Positions 36,667 through 45,476 of a stretch of DNA of 64,000 nt are shown piece by piece. Below the pieces are notes generated by a model. It had not been told where the DNA came from. It saw only the letters and a list, made by a program, of their open reading frames with translations, and made no database searches. Every line of letters starts with the position of its first letter. Position 1 is the first letter of the stretch. The translations under genes and the position numbers were made by a program. The DNA is from Bog-756 sp963696495 (GTDB lineage: Bacteria; Actinomycetota; Acidimicrobiia; Acidimicrobiales; RAAP-2), in assembly GCA_963696495.1 (NCBI GenBank), contig CAVOKJ010000004.1, forward strand, positions 62,001 to 126,000, in the 5' to 3' direction.

Positions 36667-37640
36667 GAGGGTCCTCCGGGGGCGGCGGGACCGCCGCCGA
36701 ATTCGCCGATCGCACCGGTGGACGGCCCGGTGGGGATGGCGGCGTCGAACCCGTGGGTCAGGCTCAAGAAGACGTCCTCGAGGCTCCCGCGTTCGTTCAT
36801 CAGCTCGTAGAGGACGATCTGGTTCTGGGCCGCGAACGGCCCGAACCACTCGGGGGTGGCCCCGTCGATGACGATGGTGTCGGGCGCGGTCTGGCGGTAG
36901 GCCACGGGTATCGCCTGGAGCAGGGCGATGAGCCGGCCCAACTCGGGCGAGCGGATGCGCATCCCGGTGGTGGTCCCGGCCTTGGTGGCGAGCTCGGCCA
37001 GGGTGGTCTGGAGGACCAGCTTCCCGTGGGAGACGATCACCACGTCGTCGACGGTCTCCTCCATCTCCGACAGCAGGTGGGACGAGACGAGGACGGCGTG
37101 GCCGAGGGAGGCCTGGTGCCGGATGAAGGTGCGCAGCCACTGGATGCCCTGGGGGTCGAGACCGTTGGACGGCTCGTCGAGGATGAGGATCTCCGGCTCC
37201 CCGAGCAGCGCGGTCGCCAGTTGCAGACGCTGACGCATGCCGAGCGAGAACTTGCCCACCCGGCGCCGGGCCACGTCGGCCAGGCCGACCAGGTCGAGTG
37301 TCTCGTCGACCCGGGTGAGCGGGATGCCGGCCCCGATGGCCACCGACTTCAGATGGTCCTCGGCCCTCCTCGTCGGGTGGAAGCTCGTCGCCTCGAGCAC
37401 GGCCCCGACGTGGTGGACCGGGTGGTCGAGCTCCACGTAGCGCCGTCCACCGAAGGTGGCCGTGCCCGAGCTGATCGACACCAGCCCGAGCAGCATCCTG
37501 AGGGTGGTGGTCTTCCCCGAGCCGTTGGGACCGAGGAAGCCGGTGACCCGGCCCTGCTCCACCTCGAAGCTGAGGTCGTTCACGGCCTGCACGCTGCCGA
37601 AGTGCTTCGACAGGCCGTGGACTTCGATGGCCGAAGGCAT
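36663..37640 (-). CDS. ABC transporter ATP-binding protein
   Basis: 325 aa. Walker A GPNGSGKTTTLRMLL, signature FSLGMRQRLQLATALL, Walker B ILILDEPSNGLDPQG and the H-loop VLVSSHLLSEME are intact. The protein resembles DrrA/CcmA-type exporter ATPases (Q-loop at GAVLEATSFHPTRRAEDHL). The C-terminal part (about 215-325) is longer than the minimal domain. ATG 37640 is 6 nt after TACCGT, so it should be the first gene of a leaderless two-gene operon with the permease. Confidence 0.9.
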   Translation of the reverse strand: MPSAIEVHGLSKHFGSVQAVNDLSFEVEQGRVTGFLGPNGSGKTTTLRMLLGLVSISSGTATFGGRRYVELDHPVHHVGAVLEATSFHPTRRAEDHLKSVAIGAGIPLTRVDETLDLVGLADVARRRVGKFSLGMRQRLQLATALLGEPEILILDEPSNGLDPQGIQWLRTFIRHQASLGHAVLVSSHLLSEMEETVDDVVIVSHGKLVLQTTLAELATKAGTTTGMRIRSPELGRLIALLQAIPVAYRQTAPDTIVIDGATPEWFGPFAAQNQIVLYELMNERGSLEDVFLSLTHGFDAAIPTGPSTGAIGEFGGGPAAPGGPS

Positions 37641-37646
37641 TGTCAG

Positions 37647-37652
37647 ACGGTA
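37647..37652 (-). promoter_or_regulatory. -10 box (TACCGT) of the ABC transporter operon
   Basis: TACCGT on the minus strand lies 6 nt before ATG 37640, consistent with a leaderless transcript. Confidence 0.45.
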
Positions 37653-37693
37653 CTCCGCCCCACCCCGGACAGTAGGTCATGCACCCCGGGCGC

Positions 37694-38296
37694 TCAGACC
37701 TCCGCGTAGATGTCGGCCGGCAGGAGCAGGCCGATGGCCACCACCAGCTCGTCGTGGACCCTCACCATGTTGCTCCAGCCGTTCACCCAGCCGACGAGCG
37801 CGGAGTACCACACGTGACCGAGGATCCGGGCCCGGTCGCTCAGGTCCGGAGGGTGGGGGTCTCCGATGGCCCGGGTGATGATCCCCTCCATCAGCACCGA
37901 CACCTGTTGCTGGCACTCGATGGCGGCCGGGTCGGGTGAGGCCAGCGCGGTGAACACCGCACCCACCAGTTGGGGCTGGCGGCCCATGGCCCGCAGGGCG
38001 CGGTCCAGTGCGTCGATGACCCGCTCGGCCGCCGAGTCGCCCTGGGCGGGGTGCTGGGCCAGGCGGGCGTCGAGCTGCTCGACCCAGTGGACGAGCGCCG
38101 CGGCCAACAGGTGGTCCTTGCTGGTGAAATAGCGGTAGACGGTGCCCATGGCCACATCGGCCCGGGCGGCCACGTCACGCATCTGCACCGCTTCGTAGCC
38201 GCCGTCGAGACCGAGTGACATGGCGGCGTCGACCACCCGCTGGCGACGGGCCTGCTGGGCACGCGTCATGGTCCGAGGAACCGGACGGGTCGACAT
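37694..38296 (-). CDS. TetR-family regulator, KstR-like
   Basis: 200 aa. Helix-turn-helix region: GGYEAVQMRDVAARADVAMG then TVYRYFTSKDHLLAAAL, strikingly like mycobacterial KstR (AVQMRAVAERADVAVGTLYRYFPSK), the repressor of steroid catabolism. The ligand domain contains VWYSALVGWVNGWS in the place of KstR's ISDVWLSNLLAW. This suggests a CoA-thioester ligand, but the KstR operator (TNNAACNNGTTNNA) was not seen. ATG 38296 lies 8 nt after TAGGGT; a TTG at 38302 is an alternative start. The -10 lies inside a palindrome, so the protein may repress itself. Confidence 0.82.
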   Translation of the reverse strand: MSTRPVPRTMTRAQQARRQRVVDAAMSLGLDGGYEAVQMRDVAARADVAMGTVYRYFTSKDHLLAAALVHWVEQLDARLAQHPAQGDSAAERVIDALDRALRAMGRQPQLVGAVFTALASPDPAAIECQQQVSVLMEGIITRAIGDPHPPDLSDRARILGHVWYSALVGWVNGWSNMVRVHDELVVAIGLLLPADIYAEV

Positions 38297-38300
38297 GAGC

Positions 38301-38324
38301 AAATACCCTACTCGTCAGGGATTT
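38301..38324. promoter_or_regulatory. promoter and imperfect palindrome upstream of the KstR-like gene
   Basis: The arms AAATACCCT (38301-38309) and AGGGATTT (38317-38324) pair with one extra base. On the minus strand TAGGGT (38305-38310) is the -10 box for ATG 38296. The overlap suggests a TetR operator for self-repression and perhaps for the divergent gene. Confidence 0.45.
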
Positions 38325-38383
38325 CTTTCCCGGGCTCCACCGATCGGGCGACCCCGCCGCCGCCCTACCACCCCTTCCGTCGT

Positions 38384-38389
38384 TACGAT
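38384..38389 (+). promoter_or_regulatory. -10 box (TACGAT) of the second TetR gene
   Basis: TACGAT lies 8 nt before ATG 38398, consistent with a leaderless transcript. Confidence 0.45.
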
Positions 38390-38397
38390 GGTCCGCC

Positions 38398-39231
38398 ATG
38401 GCCGTGTCCGACGATCCCGAGCTGATCGCCACCACGGACGGTCGGGTGCCCGGCCGGCGGGGCAGGGCCACCCGGCAGCGTCTGCTCGAGTGCACGGCCG
38501 AGCTCCTGGTGGCGACGCCCTGGCGGTCGATCAAGGTGATCGACATCGCCCGTCAGGCCGGCACGTCGCCCGCCACCTTCTACCAGTACTTCGAGAACGT
38601 GGAGGCGGCCATCACGGTGCTGGCCGAGGAGCTGGTGGAGGGGGCGGGCATCCCGGCCGGGCTCGTGGACGGCGACTGGTCCGAGGAGGCCAGCTGGGAC
38701 ACGGCGGTGGCGGTGGTCGAGGGGTTCATGGAGTACTGGGAGCGCAACCGTGCCGTGTTCCGGGTGGTCGAGCTCACCACGGTCGAGGGCGATCTCCGGT
38801 TCCAGGGACTGCGGGTGCGGGCCCTCAACGCGGTGACGGTGACGCTGGCCCGGGTGATCGCCACCAGCGGTGGGGGCAGCGGCGTCGCCTCCCCGGCCGG
38901 TGCCGACCCCATGGCGGCGGCCGGGACCCTGGTCGCCATGCTCGCCCAGGTCGCCGGCCACCGCTACGGATTCGAGTTCTGGGGGATCCGGACCGCCTCC
39001 TTGGTGGACAGCCAGGCCCGGTTGCTCCACTGGGCGGTCACCGGCAGGCCGGCACCCGAGGGGGCCAGCGTGCCCGGTGCGCAGGGGCCGCCGCCGCGCA
39101 CGGGACCCGTGGTGGGTGGAGGGGCGGCATCGGCCCGAACCGCCAAGCTGAAGGCGCCGCCGGCCAGGACCGGTGAGTCCAGGGCCGAGCCCGTGCCGGA
39201 GCCGGGCACGGCCGCCGGCGCCGACAGCTGA
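38398..39231 (+). CDS. TetR-family transcriptional regulator
   Basis: 277 aa. DNA-binding domain: ATRQRLLECTAELLVATPWR, then VIDIARQAGTSPATFYQYFENVEAAI. The middle is a typical helical TetR ligand domain. The last 60 or so residues are Ala/Gly/Pro-rich and probably disordered; the gene ends directly in an 8-bp tandem repeat. It is transcribed away from the KstR-like regulator with about 100 bp between. Its target is not known, but the palindrome CTGACG-N3-CGTCAG found upstream of nearby catabolic genes could belong to either regulator. Confidence 0.83.
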   Translation: MAVSDDPELIATTDGRVPGRRGRATRQRLLECTAELLVATPWRSIKVIDIARQAGTSPATFYQYFENVEAAITVLAEELVEGAGIPAGLVDGDWSEEASWDTAVAVVEGFMEYWERNRAVFRVVELTTVEGDLRFQGLRVRALNAVTVTLARVIATSGGGSGVASPAGADPMAAAGTLVAMLAQVAGHRYGFEFWGIRTASLVDSQARLLHWAVTGRPAPEGASVPGAQGPPPRTGPVVGGGAASARTAKLKAPPARTGESRAEPVPEPGTAAGADS

Positions 39232-39266
39232 ACGGCTGAACCGCTGAACCGCTGAACCGCTGAACG
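39227..39266. repeat. five tandem copies of an 8-bp unit at the stop codon of the TetR gene
   Basis: GCTGAAC[CG] repeated five times; the first copy contains the TGA stop. The repeat continues into the 3' flank, where each copy adds another in-frame or out-of-frame TGA. Confidence 0.85.
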
Positions 39267-39285
39267 GCGGGGTCGCTCCCCGCTG

Positions 39286-40284
39286 CTACCGGAGCGCCAC
39301 CGGGCTCACGGGGGACCCCAGGGCATGGGTGAAGGGCAGCGGCGTGGCGTCCAGCAGGAACCCGTACCGGCCGTCGGCGGCACACGCCTCGGCCAGCTCG
39401 TCGAGGAACCAGTTCTGCCCCTGGGTCATCCCCATCTCCACCAGATGGAGCAGGTGGACCGGCAGGTAGAGGTCCGGGTCCTCGCAGGGGTAGACCTCCA
39501 GCACCATGGTGTCGGTCGCCACCGCGGCCACGTCGTGGTCGTGGAACCACCCGGCGGTGGCCATGGTCAGCCCCGGCGAGGGCCAGGTGTAGGCCACGAG
39601 GTCCCGTTTCGGCTCCGCTCCCCCGATGCCGGGACGACCGGGCAGCGCCAGGTGGGCGGCCTGGCCGGTGCGGACGAGGACCACGTCGCCCGGCTCGACG
39701 GTGATGCCGGCGGCGGCGCAGGCATCGTCGAGGTCACCGGGGGTGATCGGGTAGCCCGGGTCGAGCAGCTCGAGGCCCTTGGTCCTCGGCAGGTCCAACA
39801 GGACACCCCGCGACACCAGGGAGCGGACGAGATGGATCCCGAGCCGGCCGGCGCCGGCAGCGGTGATCGAATCTGCCGAGAACCCGTTGTAGAGGCGCCC
39901 CCCGTCCGGTCCGGCCCCGTAGGACACATGGGCCAGGCCGTCCCAGTGGGTGGCGCACTGGAGGGCGAGGGTCACCACGTCCTCCGACGAGGCGATCCAC
40001 TCGGGGTCCGGGCTGAGGGCGACGTTGACGGCGATCATGGTCCGGGTAGGGTTGACACGACCAGGCACGAAACCCACCTGGATCCCCTCCTCGGCTGAGA
40101 GCGGCAGGCTCAGTCCGTAGGCGTCCCCCTTTTCGACGGCAGCTGCGCCGCGGAGCCGGGCCGCCTCGTCGATCAGGTTGAGGGTGCCCAACTCGTCGTC
40201 CGCCCCCCAGCGGCCCCAATTGGACACCCGAGCGGCCAATTCGGTGAACGACGAGGGGATCGACGGAGGCACAGGGACCGGCAT
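39286..40284 (-). CDS. cyclase family protein (kynurenine formamidase-like fold)
   Basis: 332 aa. Sequence contains CATHWDGLAHVSYG (the metal-binding H-x-D region of the PF04199 cyclase family), GVLLDLPRTKG, GDVVLVRTGQ and DHDVAAVATDTMVLEVYP. Members hydrolyse amides or lactones, or isomerise cyclic compounds; a metal (Mn/Zn) is usual. ATG 40284 is chosen because TACAAC lies 6 nt upstream; a TTG at 40302 is possible. No signal peptide is seen. It is divergent from the CAP-domain gene. The exact reaction is unknown. Confidence 0.78.
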   Translation of the reverse strand: MPVPVPPSIPSSFTELAARVSNWGRWGADDELGTLNLIDEAARLRGAAAVEKGDAYGLSLPLSAEEGIQVGFVPGRVNPTRTMIAVNVALSPDPEWIASSEDVVTLALQCATHWDGLAHVSYGAGPDGGRLYNGFSADSITAAGAGRLGIHLVRSLVSRGVLLDLPRTKGLELLDPGYPITPGDLDDACAAAGITVEPGDVVLVRTGQAAHLALPGRPGIGGAEPKRDLVAYTWPSPGLTMATAGWFHDHDVAAVATDTMVLEVYPCEDPDLYLPVHLLHLVEMGMTQGQNWFLDELAEACAADGRYGFLLDATPLPFTHALGSPVSPVALR

Positions 40285-40290
40285 TGACCT

Positions 40291-40296
40291 GTTGTA
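40291..40296 (-). promoter_or_regulatory. -10-like box (TACAAC) of the cyclase gene
   Basis: TACAAC on the minus strand lies 6 nt before ATG 40284; it deviates from TANNNT at the last base. Confidence 0.35.
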
Positions 40297-40399
40297 CCCC
40301 AATCGGGCAACAGTTTTCGGAGTTTGCTGCCGATAGTTCCTCTGAGGGGTTCACACCCGACCGGCGCCCGCCCGGACCGGGAAGCGACACACCGTCCTG

Positions 40400-42031
40400 A
40401 TGACAGAGGAACGATTCGCCGTGCACCAAGACCGTTCAAGGGATAGCTCCGTGCCGAACGGGGGCCCGTCCGGCCCAGCCGTGGCCCCCTCCACCGGGGA
40501 CGGCCAGGCGCCAGGCGACCACGGCCACCAGGCCCGCCGGGCCGACCGGAGGGCACCGCTGGTGATCAGCGCACTGGCCGTGCTGCTCATCATCGCCGGA
40601 GCCGTGACCACGGTGTCGGTGACCACCCAGACCCGTGCCGCCGCCGACCCGACGACCAGTGTGGCCGCAGTCCAGACGCTCTACGCCCAGGACCTCGTGG
40701 CCCGTATCAACGCCGAACGGGCGGCCCGCAACACGGCGGCGGCCCCGATCCCCCAGCTCGCGCTCGACGCCAGCCTGCAGGCCGACGCCCAGGCGTGGTC
40801 GGCCCACCTCGCCGCCACCGGCGTCGTCGCCGACCCGACGCTCCCGGCCTGCTCGGGCGTGCCCGCCTCGGACGTCTGCCCGCTGGCCGCCAACTCCGGC
40901 GACACCGGGTACGGATTCTGGCCCGGGGACGGTTCCGACGGGATGGACAACGACTACATGGCTTCTGCCGGGCACCGCCAGAACGAGCTCGGTGCCGCGT
41001 ACACCTCGGTCGGCGTGGGCGTGACCTGCAGTGACAACCAGGCGTACACGGTGGAGATCTTCGGCTACGCCTACGGCGACTACCCCTCGGCCAACGCACG
41101 CCAGGTCGCCCAGGACAACCTGGCCGGACAGCCGGTGGCGCCGACCCCGCTGGTGGCCGGCACCCAGACCGGCGACCCGGTCTACTGCCCCGGGCAGACC
41201 GTCGGCCCGGGCAACGAGGTCACCCCGACCGGTGGCCAGTACTCGTACCCGTACAGCGTTCCCGGCGTGCCCGGCGAGCCGAACGGTGCGGCCACGTCGC
41301 CGGCCGTGGGCATGGCCGCCACCCCGGACGGCAACGGGTACTGGGTCGCCCGTGCCGACGGGGCGATCTCCACCCACGGCGATGCGGTCAACTACGGCTC
41401 GATGGCGGGCAAGGTGCTGGCGGCACCGGTGACCCACGTGGTGGCCACCCCGGACGGCAAGGGCTACTGGGAGGTGGCCGCCGACGGCGGCATCTTCTCC
41501 TTCGGCGATGCGCAGTTCTACGGTTCGATGGGCGGCAAACCGCTGAACTCGCCGGTGGTCGGCCTCGCCCCGAGCAGCGACGGCCGCGGCTACTGGCTGG
41601 TGGCCTCCGACGGCGGCATCTTCGCCTTCGGTGACGCCGCCTTCCACGGCTCGATGGGCGGCCACCACCTGAACGCCCCGGTGGTGGGCATGGCGACCGA
41701 TCCCGCCACCGGCGGCTACTGGCTGGTGGCCTCCGACGGCGGCATCTTCTCCTTCGGCGCCCCGTTCCTCGGCTCCACCGGTGCCGAGCACCTCAACCAG
41801 CCCGTGGACGGCATGGCCGCCGTCGCCGGCGGGGGCGGCTACTGGTTCGTGGCCTCCGACGGCGGCATCTTCTCCTTCGGCACCGCCCTGTTCCACGGCA
41901 GCACGGGAGCCATCCGGCTGAACGCCCCGATGGTCGGCATGAGCGCCGATCCCGCCACCGGTGGCTACTGGCTGGTGGCCTCCGACGGCGGCATCTTCTC
42001 CTTCGGCGCCCCGTTCTTCGGCGCCGGATGA
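40400..42031 (+). CDS. membrane-anchored CAP/SCP-domain protein with six C-terminal 42-residue repeats
   Basis: 543 aa. A charged cytoplasmic head (1-52), then a transmembrane helix (about 53-75, LVISALAVLLIIAGAVTTVS), then an SCP/CAP domain (about 95-240; RINAERAARNTAAAPIPQLA, SAGHRQNELGAAYTSVGVGV, TVEIFGYAYG). From about 295 six repeats of 40-43 aa follow, consensus P-V-V-G-M-x(8)-GYWLVASDGGIFSFGDAxFxGS-x-G-x(4)-LN. The last is cut after GAPFFGAG. Such repeats are common in Acidimicrobiia surface proteins and could form a six-bladed propeller. A hairpin-like end follows. CAP domains act as extracellular ligand-binding or protease-like modules. Confidence 0.82.
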   Translation: MTEERFAVHQDRSRDSSVPNGGPSGPAVAPSTGDGQAPGDHGHQARRADRRAPLVISALAVLLIIAGAVTTVSVTTQTRAAADPTTSVAAVQTLYAQDLVARINAERAARNTAAAPIPQLALDASLQADAQAWSAHLAATGVVADPTLPACSGVPASDVCPLAANSGDTGYGFWPGDGSDGMDNDYMASAGHRQNELGAAYTSVGVGVTCSDNQAYTVEIFGYAYGDYPSANARQVAQDNLAGQPVAPTPLVAGTQTGDPVYCPGQTVGPGNEVTPTGGQYSYPYSVPGVPGEPNGAATSPAVGMAATPDGNGYWVARADGAISTHGDAVNYGSMAGKVLAAPVTHVVATPDGKGYWEVAADGGIFSFGDAQFYGSMGGKPLNSPVVGLAPSSDGRGYWLVASDGGIFAFGDAAFHGSMGGHHLNAPVVGMATDPATGGYWLVASDGGIFSFGAPFLGSTGAEHLNQPVDGMAAVAGGGGYWFVASDGGIFSFGTALFHGSTGAIRLNAPMVGMSADPATGGYWLVASDGGIFSFGAPFFGAG

Positions 42032-42059
42032 ACCCGGCGCCGTCGAGCGCGGCCCGGGT
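42032..42059. terminator. weak hairpin between convergent genes
   Basis: ACCCGG (42032-42037) pairs with CCGGGT (42054-42059), in the 28-bp gap between the CAP-domain gene and the aldehyde dehydrogenase. No T tract; a bidirectional terminator is inferred. Confidence 0.35.
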
Positions 42060-43529
42060 CTAGCCGGCCCAGATGATCGACTGCAGCTCGGAGTAGGCCT
42101 CGAGGCTGTAGTCGCCGCCGTCCCGGCCGATGCCGCTCATCTTGAAGCCGCCGAACGGCGCGTCCATGTTGCGCTGGGCGGTGTTGATGCCGACATGCCC
42201 GGCCCGCAGCAGCTTGGCCACCCGGAACGCCCTGGCCGTGTCGGCGGAGAAGACGTAGTCGTAGAGGCCGAACTCGGTGTCGTTGGCGATGGCGACGCCC
42301 TCGTCCTCGTCGTCGAAGGGGATGGCCACCACCACCGGCCCGAAGATCTCCTCACGGGCCACCGTGATGTCGTTGGACCCGGTGATGAGGGTCGGCTCCA
42401 CGTAGTACCCGGTGTCGAGGTGATCGGGCCGCCCACCGCCCACCACGACCTCGCCCTGTCGGCGGCCGGTCTCGATGTGGTCGAGCACCCGCTGGCGCTG
42501 GGCCGCCGAGATCAGCGGGCCGACGACGGTCTCCTTGGCGGTGGGATCGCCCACCTTCAGGTACCCGGCGAACTGGGAGAGCCCGGCCACCACCTGGTCG
42601 AAGATGCTCCGGTGGACCACCGCCCGGGTGGGTGCCGTGCAGATCTGGCCCGAGTGGAAGGCCCAGGTCGAGCCGATGGCGGTGACCACCGACTTGATGT
42701 CGGCGTCCTCGAAGACGACGGCGGCGCCCTTGCCGCCCAGCTCCATGAGCATCCGCTTCATGGTGGGTGCTCCGGCGGCGGCGATCCGTTGGCCCACGGC
42801 GGTCGACCCGGTGAAGGACACCATGTCCACGTCCGGGGAGGTCGTGAGCACCGAGGCCGGCTCGGGATCGGCCGAGTTGACCAGGTTCACCACGCCGGGC
42901 GGGAAGCCGACCTCCTCGAGGACCCGGGCCAGCTCGACGATGGCCAGGGGGTCCTGGGGGGCCGGCTTCATGATCACCGTGTTCCCCATGGCGAGCGCCG
43001 GCGCCACCTTGCCGGCCATGTTGGTCAGCGGGAAGTTGTAGCTGGCGATGGCGGCCACCACGCCGACCGGCTGCCGGTAGGCGAGGGCGCTGACCAGCCC
43101 GCCGGGGGCGAGCGGCGTGGCCGCCGTGGCGATCGGCGGCAGCATCGACTCCTGGACGTGGCGGATGTCCCGCGAGAACCGGTCGAACCGGTCGGCACAG
43201 ACCGGCACCTGCATGCGGGACCCCACCGAGGCGGTGGCCCCGGTTTCGGCGATGACCAGCGGCACGAGCTCGTCGTTCTTCGCCCGGATGGCGGCACTGG
43301 CCGCCTTCAGCAGGGCCAGTCGCTGCTCGACCGGGGTGGCCGCCCAGGCCGGGAACGCCTCGCGGGCGGCGGCCGCCGCGTCCTCGGCGTCGCCGGTCGA
43401 CGCGTTGGGGGCCTTGCCCACCGGCTCCTCGGTGGCGGGGTTGATGACGTCGTAGGTGCCGTTGCCGGCGTCGACCCACTTCCCCCCGATGAACAGCTGG
43501 GTCTCGTCCTTGGTGACCTGATCTCCCAT
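42060..43529 (-). CDS. aldehyde dehydrogenase (NAD(P)+-dependent)
   Basis: 489 aa. Conserved regions: the cofactor-binding YNFPLTNMAGKVAPALAMGNTVIMKPA, ELGGKGAAVVFEDAD (Glu), GQICTAPTR with catalytic Cys, EIFGPVV and a C-terminal FGGFKMSGIGRDGGDYSLEAY. Oxidises an aldehyde to an acid; substrate unknown. AAAGGGG stands 9 nt before ATG 43529. The promoter (TACACT) is about 110 nt upstream and lies next to the CTGACG-N3-CGTCAG palindrome, so the gene is probably regulated with other catabolic genes in the region. Confidence 0.92.
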   Translation of the reverse strand: MGDQVTKDETQLFIGGKWVDAGNGTYDVINPATEEPVGKAPNASTGDAEDAAAAAREAFPAWAATPVEQRLALLKAASAAIRAKNDELVPLVIAETGATASVGSRMQVPVCADRFDRFSRDIRHVQESMLPPIATAATPLAPGGLVSALAYRQPVGVVAAIASYNFPLTNMAGKVAPALAMGNTVIMKPAPQDPLAIVELARVLEEVGFPPGVVNLVNSADPEPASVLTTSPDVDMVSFTGSTAVGQRIAAAGAPTMKRMLMELGGKGAAVVFEDADIKSVVTAIGSTWAFHSGQICTAPTRAVVHRSIFDQVVAGLSQFAGYLKVGDPTAKETVVGPLISAAQRQRVLDHIETGRRQGEVVVGGGRPDHLDTGYYVEPTLITGSNDITVAREEIFGPVVVAIPFDDEDEGVAIANDTEFGLYDYVFSADTARAFRVAKLLRAGHVGINTAQRNMDAPFGGFKMSGIGRDGGDYSLEAYSELQSIIWAG

Positions 43530-43624
43530 TGGTGGGTCCCCTTTCGCGATGGTGGCTGGCCCCTGGGCCCTGATCCGGCGGGCGGCGGCGGAGCCGGTGA
43601 GCGCCCGACCGGCGGGCGGTGGAT

Positions 43625-43639
43625 CTGACGATTCGTCAG
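43625..43639. promoter_or_regulatory. 15-bp palindromic operator candidate (CTGACGATTCGTCAG)
   Basis: Perfect palindrome CTGACG-ATT-CGTCAG immediately downstream of the TACACT box (minus strand, 43641-43646) for the aldehyde dehydrogenase gene, hence at the transcription start. One of four copies of the same motif in the window. Confidence 0.65.
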
Positions 43640-43640
43640 C

Positions 43641-43646
43641 AGTGTA
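43641..43646 (-). promoter_or_regulatory. -10 box (TACACT) of the aldehyde dehydrogenase gene
   Basis: TACACT on the minus strand abuts the palindrome at 43625-43639. A transcript would carry a leader of about 100 nt with a Shine-Dalgarno. Confidence 0.45.
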
Positions 43647-43703
43647 GGTCGTCGCCCACGGGTCGGCAGATCGAGCCGGCCCCGCGGTCGCCGGCGGGGT
43701 CGG

Positions 43704-45437
43704 TCAGGCGCCGACCGGTGACGGGTCGACGGTCACCGTGTCGCGTCCGGACTTGAGCAGGCTTCCCGGCAGGTGGCCGGTGGGCTTGCCGTCGGCGATC
43801 GTCTCGACCCCGTTCACCAGTACCCGCACGACGCCGATGGCATCGGCGACCAGGCGGGGGCTGCCCCCGGGAAGGTCGTTGACCAGCGTCGCCGGCTCGG
43901 AGCCGACGGTCTCGGGGTCGAACACGAACAGGTCGGCGGCCAGCCCCTCGGCCACGTGCCCCCGGTCCCGCAGCCCGAACAGCTCGGCCGGCGCCTCGGT
44001 CATCAGCTGGACCGCCCGCTCCAGGGGCACCAGCTTGCGCTTGCGGAGGCAGTCGCCGAGGAAGGAGGTCGGATAGTTCGACCCGCACATGCGGTCGAGA
44101 TGGGCGCCGGCATCCGAGCCGCCGACCATGGCCCCGGGGTTGTCCCACACCGCCACCCGCGCCCGCCACGACGCGTCGTCGCCGTCGGATGCCTTCGGCC
44201 ACAGCACGGTCCGCAGATCGTCGGCGATCACCAGGTCGAGCAGCGCGTCGAACGGCTCCTTGCCCTGTTCCTCCGCGATGGAGCCGACGTCACGCCAGCT
44301 CAGGCCTTCGTTCTGCGGCGCAAAGGTGTCGCCGATGATGTAGTTGGCCCAGTGCGAGAGGCGCCGGAACACCCCGGCCTGCTCGGAGTGGGCGATCTCG
44401 TCGAGGTGGGCGCGCACGTCGGGGTCGCGCAGCTTCTCGATGCGCTCCTCGACGGGGAGGCCCATGACGTCTCCCCACCCCGGGATCAGGAACAGGGCGC
44501 AGTGGGTCCGGAAGCTCATGTTCATCGGCACCAGGGTCGGCATGGTCAGGGCGACGATGCGTCCGCCCTCCTCGGCCGCCCGGTCCGAGGCCTCGAGCTG
44601 GCGGGCGGTCTTGTCGGGCGTACGCGAGTCGACGGTCAGCAGGTTCCAGTTCAGCGGCCGGTGGGCGGTGGTGGTCATGGCCACCATCAGGTCGATCTCC
44701 TCGTCGGTGAACGTGTCGAGGCAGCCGTTGGTGATGTACTCGAGTGTGGTGCCGGGATGGTCACGGACGACCTCGCAGAAGGCCAGCATCTCGCGACGGT
44801 CGGCGTGGCGCGACGAGATGGGGTTGCCGTCGCCGTCGGAGTGGGTCCGCGACTGTGACGAGGAGAATCCGAGACCGCCGGCTTCGATCGACTCGGCCAG
44901 CAGCCGGGTCATGGCGGCCACCTCCTCGTCGGACGCCACCTCGGCGGCCCGGTCGGAGCCCATCACCCAGCGCCGGATGGCGCAGTGTCCGACGAGGAAG
45001 CCGGCGTTCACCCCGAGGTTCCCCTCGAGCCGGTCGAGGTACTCGGCGAAGGTGGTCCAGTCCCAGTCGATCCCGTTCTCCAGGGCCACCAGGGGCATGC
45101 CCTCGACCTTGGCCATCATCCGGCGGATGTAGTCGTGGTCCGCCGCCTTGATCGGGGCCAGGGTGAACCCGCAGTTGCCCCCGATCACCGTGGTCACCCC
45201 GTGCAGGTTGGACGGCGACGCCGTCGGGTCCCAGAACAGCTGGGCGTCGTAGTGGGTGTGGGGGTCGATGATGCCCGGCGCCACCACGAGGCCCTCTGCG
45301 TCGAGCTCGGTGGCGCCCTCCTCGTCCACCGTGCCCACCACGGCGATCCTGCCGTCGCGGATGCCCACGTCGGCGACTCGCCCGGGGGCACCGGTCCCGT
45401 CGACGACCAGGCCGTTGCGGATCACGTAGTCGAGCAT
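43704..45437 (-). CDS. amidohydrolase (N-acyl-D-amino-acid deacylase/dihydroorotase-like family)
   Basis: 577 aa. Starts with the small beta domain MLDYVIRNGLVVDGTGAPGR, then APGIIDPHTHYDAQLFWDP (metal-binding HxH), VTTVIGGNCGFTLAPIK and a C-terminal AAEGL/DLFVFDPET-type closing domain. The fold and motif order match the D-aminoacylase (amidohydrolase 3) family. The natural substrate is unknown, as for most actinobacterial members. ATG 45437 has GGGAGG upstream; the long frame upstream is not a gene. A palindromic operator candidate overlaps its promoter. Confidence 0.85.
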   Translation of the reverse strand: MLDYVIRNGLVVDGTGAPGRVADVGIRDGRIAVVGTVDEEGATELDAEGLVVAPGIIDPHTHYDAQLFWDPTASPSNLHGVTTVIGGNCGFTLAPIKAADHDYIRRMMAKVEGMPLVALENGIDWDWTTFAEYLDRLEGNLGVNAGFLVGHCAIRRWVMGSDRAAEVASDEEVAAMTRLLAESIEAGGLGFSSSQSRTHSDGDGNPISSRHADRREMLAFCEVVRDHPGTTLEYITNGCLDTFTDEEIDLMVAMTTTAHRPLNWNLLTVDSRTPDKTARQLEASDRAAEEGGRIVALTMPTLVPMNMSFRTHCALFLIPGWGDVMGLPVEERIEKLRDPDVRAHLDEIAHSEQAGVFRRLSHWANYIIGDTFAPQNEGLSWRDVGSIAEEQGKEPFDALLDLVIADDLRTVLWPKASDGDDASWRARVAVWDNPGAMVGGSDAGAHLDRMCGSNYPTSFLGDCLRKRKLVPLERAVQLMTEAPAELFGLRDRGHVAEGLAADLFVFDPETVGSEPATLVNDLPGGSPRLVADAIGVVRVLVNGVETIADGKPTGHLPGSLLKSGRDTVTVDPSPVGA

Positions 45438-45461
45438 GTGGGGTTCCCTCCCGGAGCGGAC

Positions 45462-45476
45462 CTGACAGACCGTCAG
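45462..45476. promoter_or_regulatory. 15-bp palindromic operator candidate (CTGACAGACCGTCAG)
   Basis: Near-perfect CTGAC-N5-GTCAG copy upstream of the amidohydrolase at 45437. On the minus strand TAAACT (45475-45480) is a plausible -10 that overlaps the first two bases of the motif. Confidence 0.6.

Noticed and set aside
37694..38398. KstR-type operator (TNNAACNNGTTNNA) upstream of the KstR-like gene
   Set aside because: No such sequence was found; the local palindrome is different.
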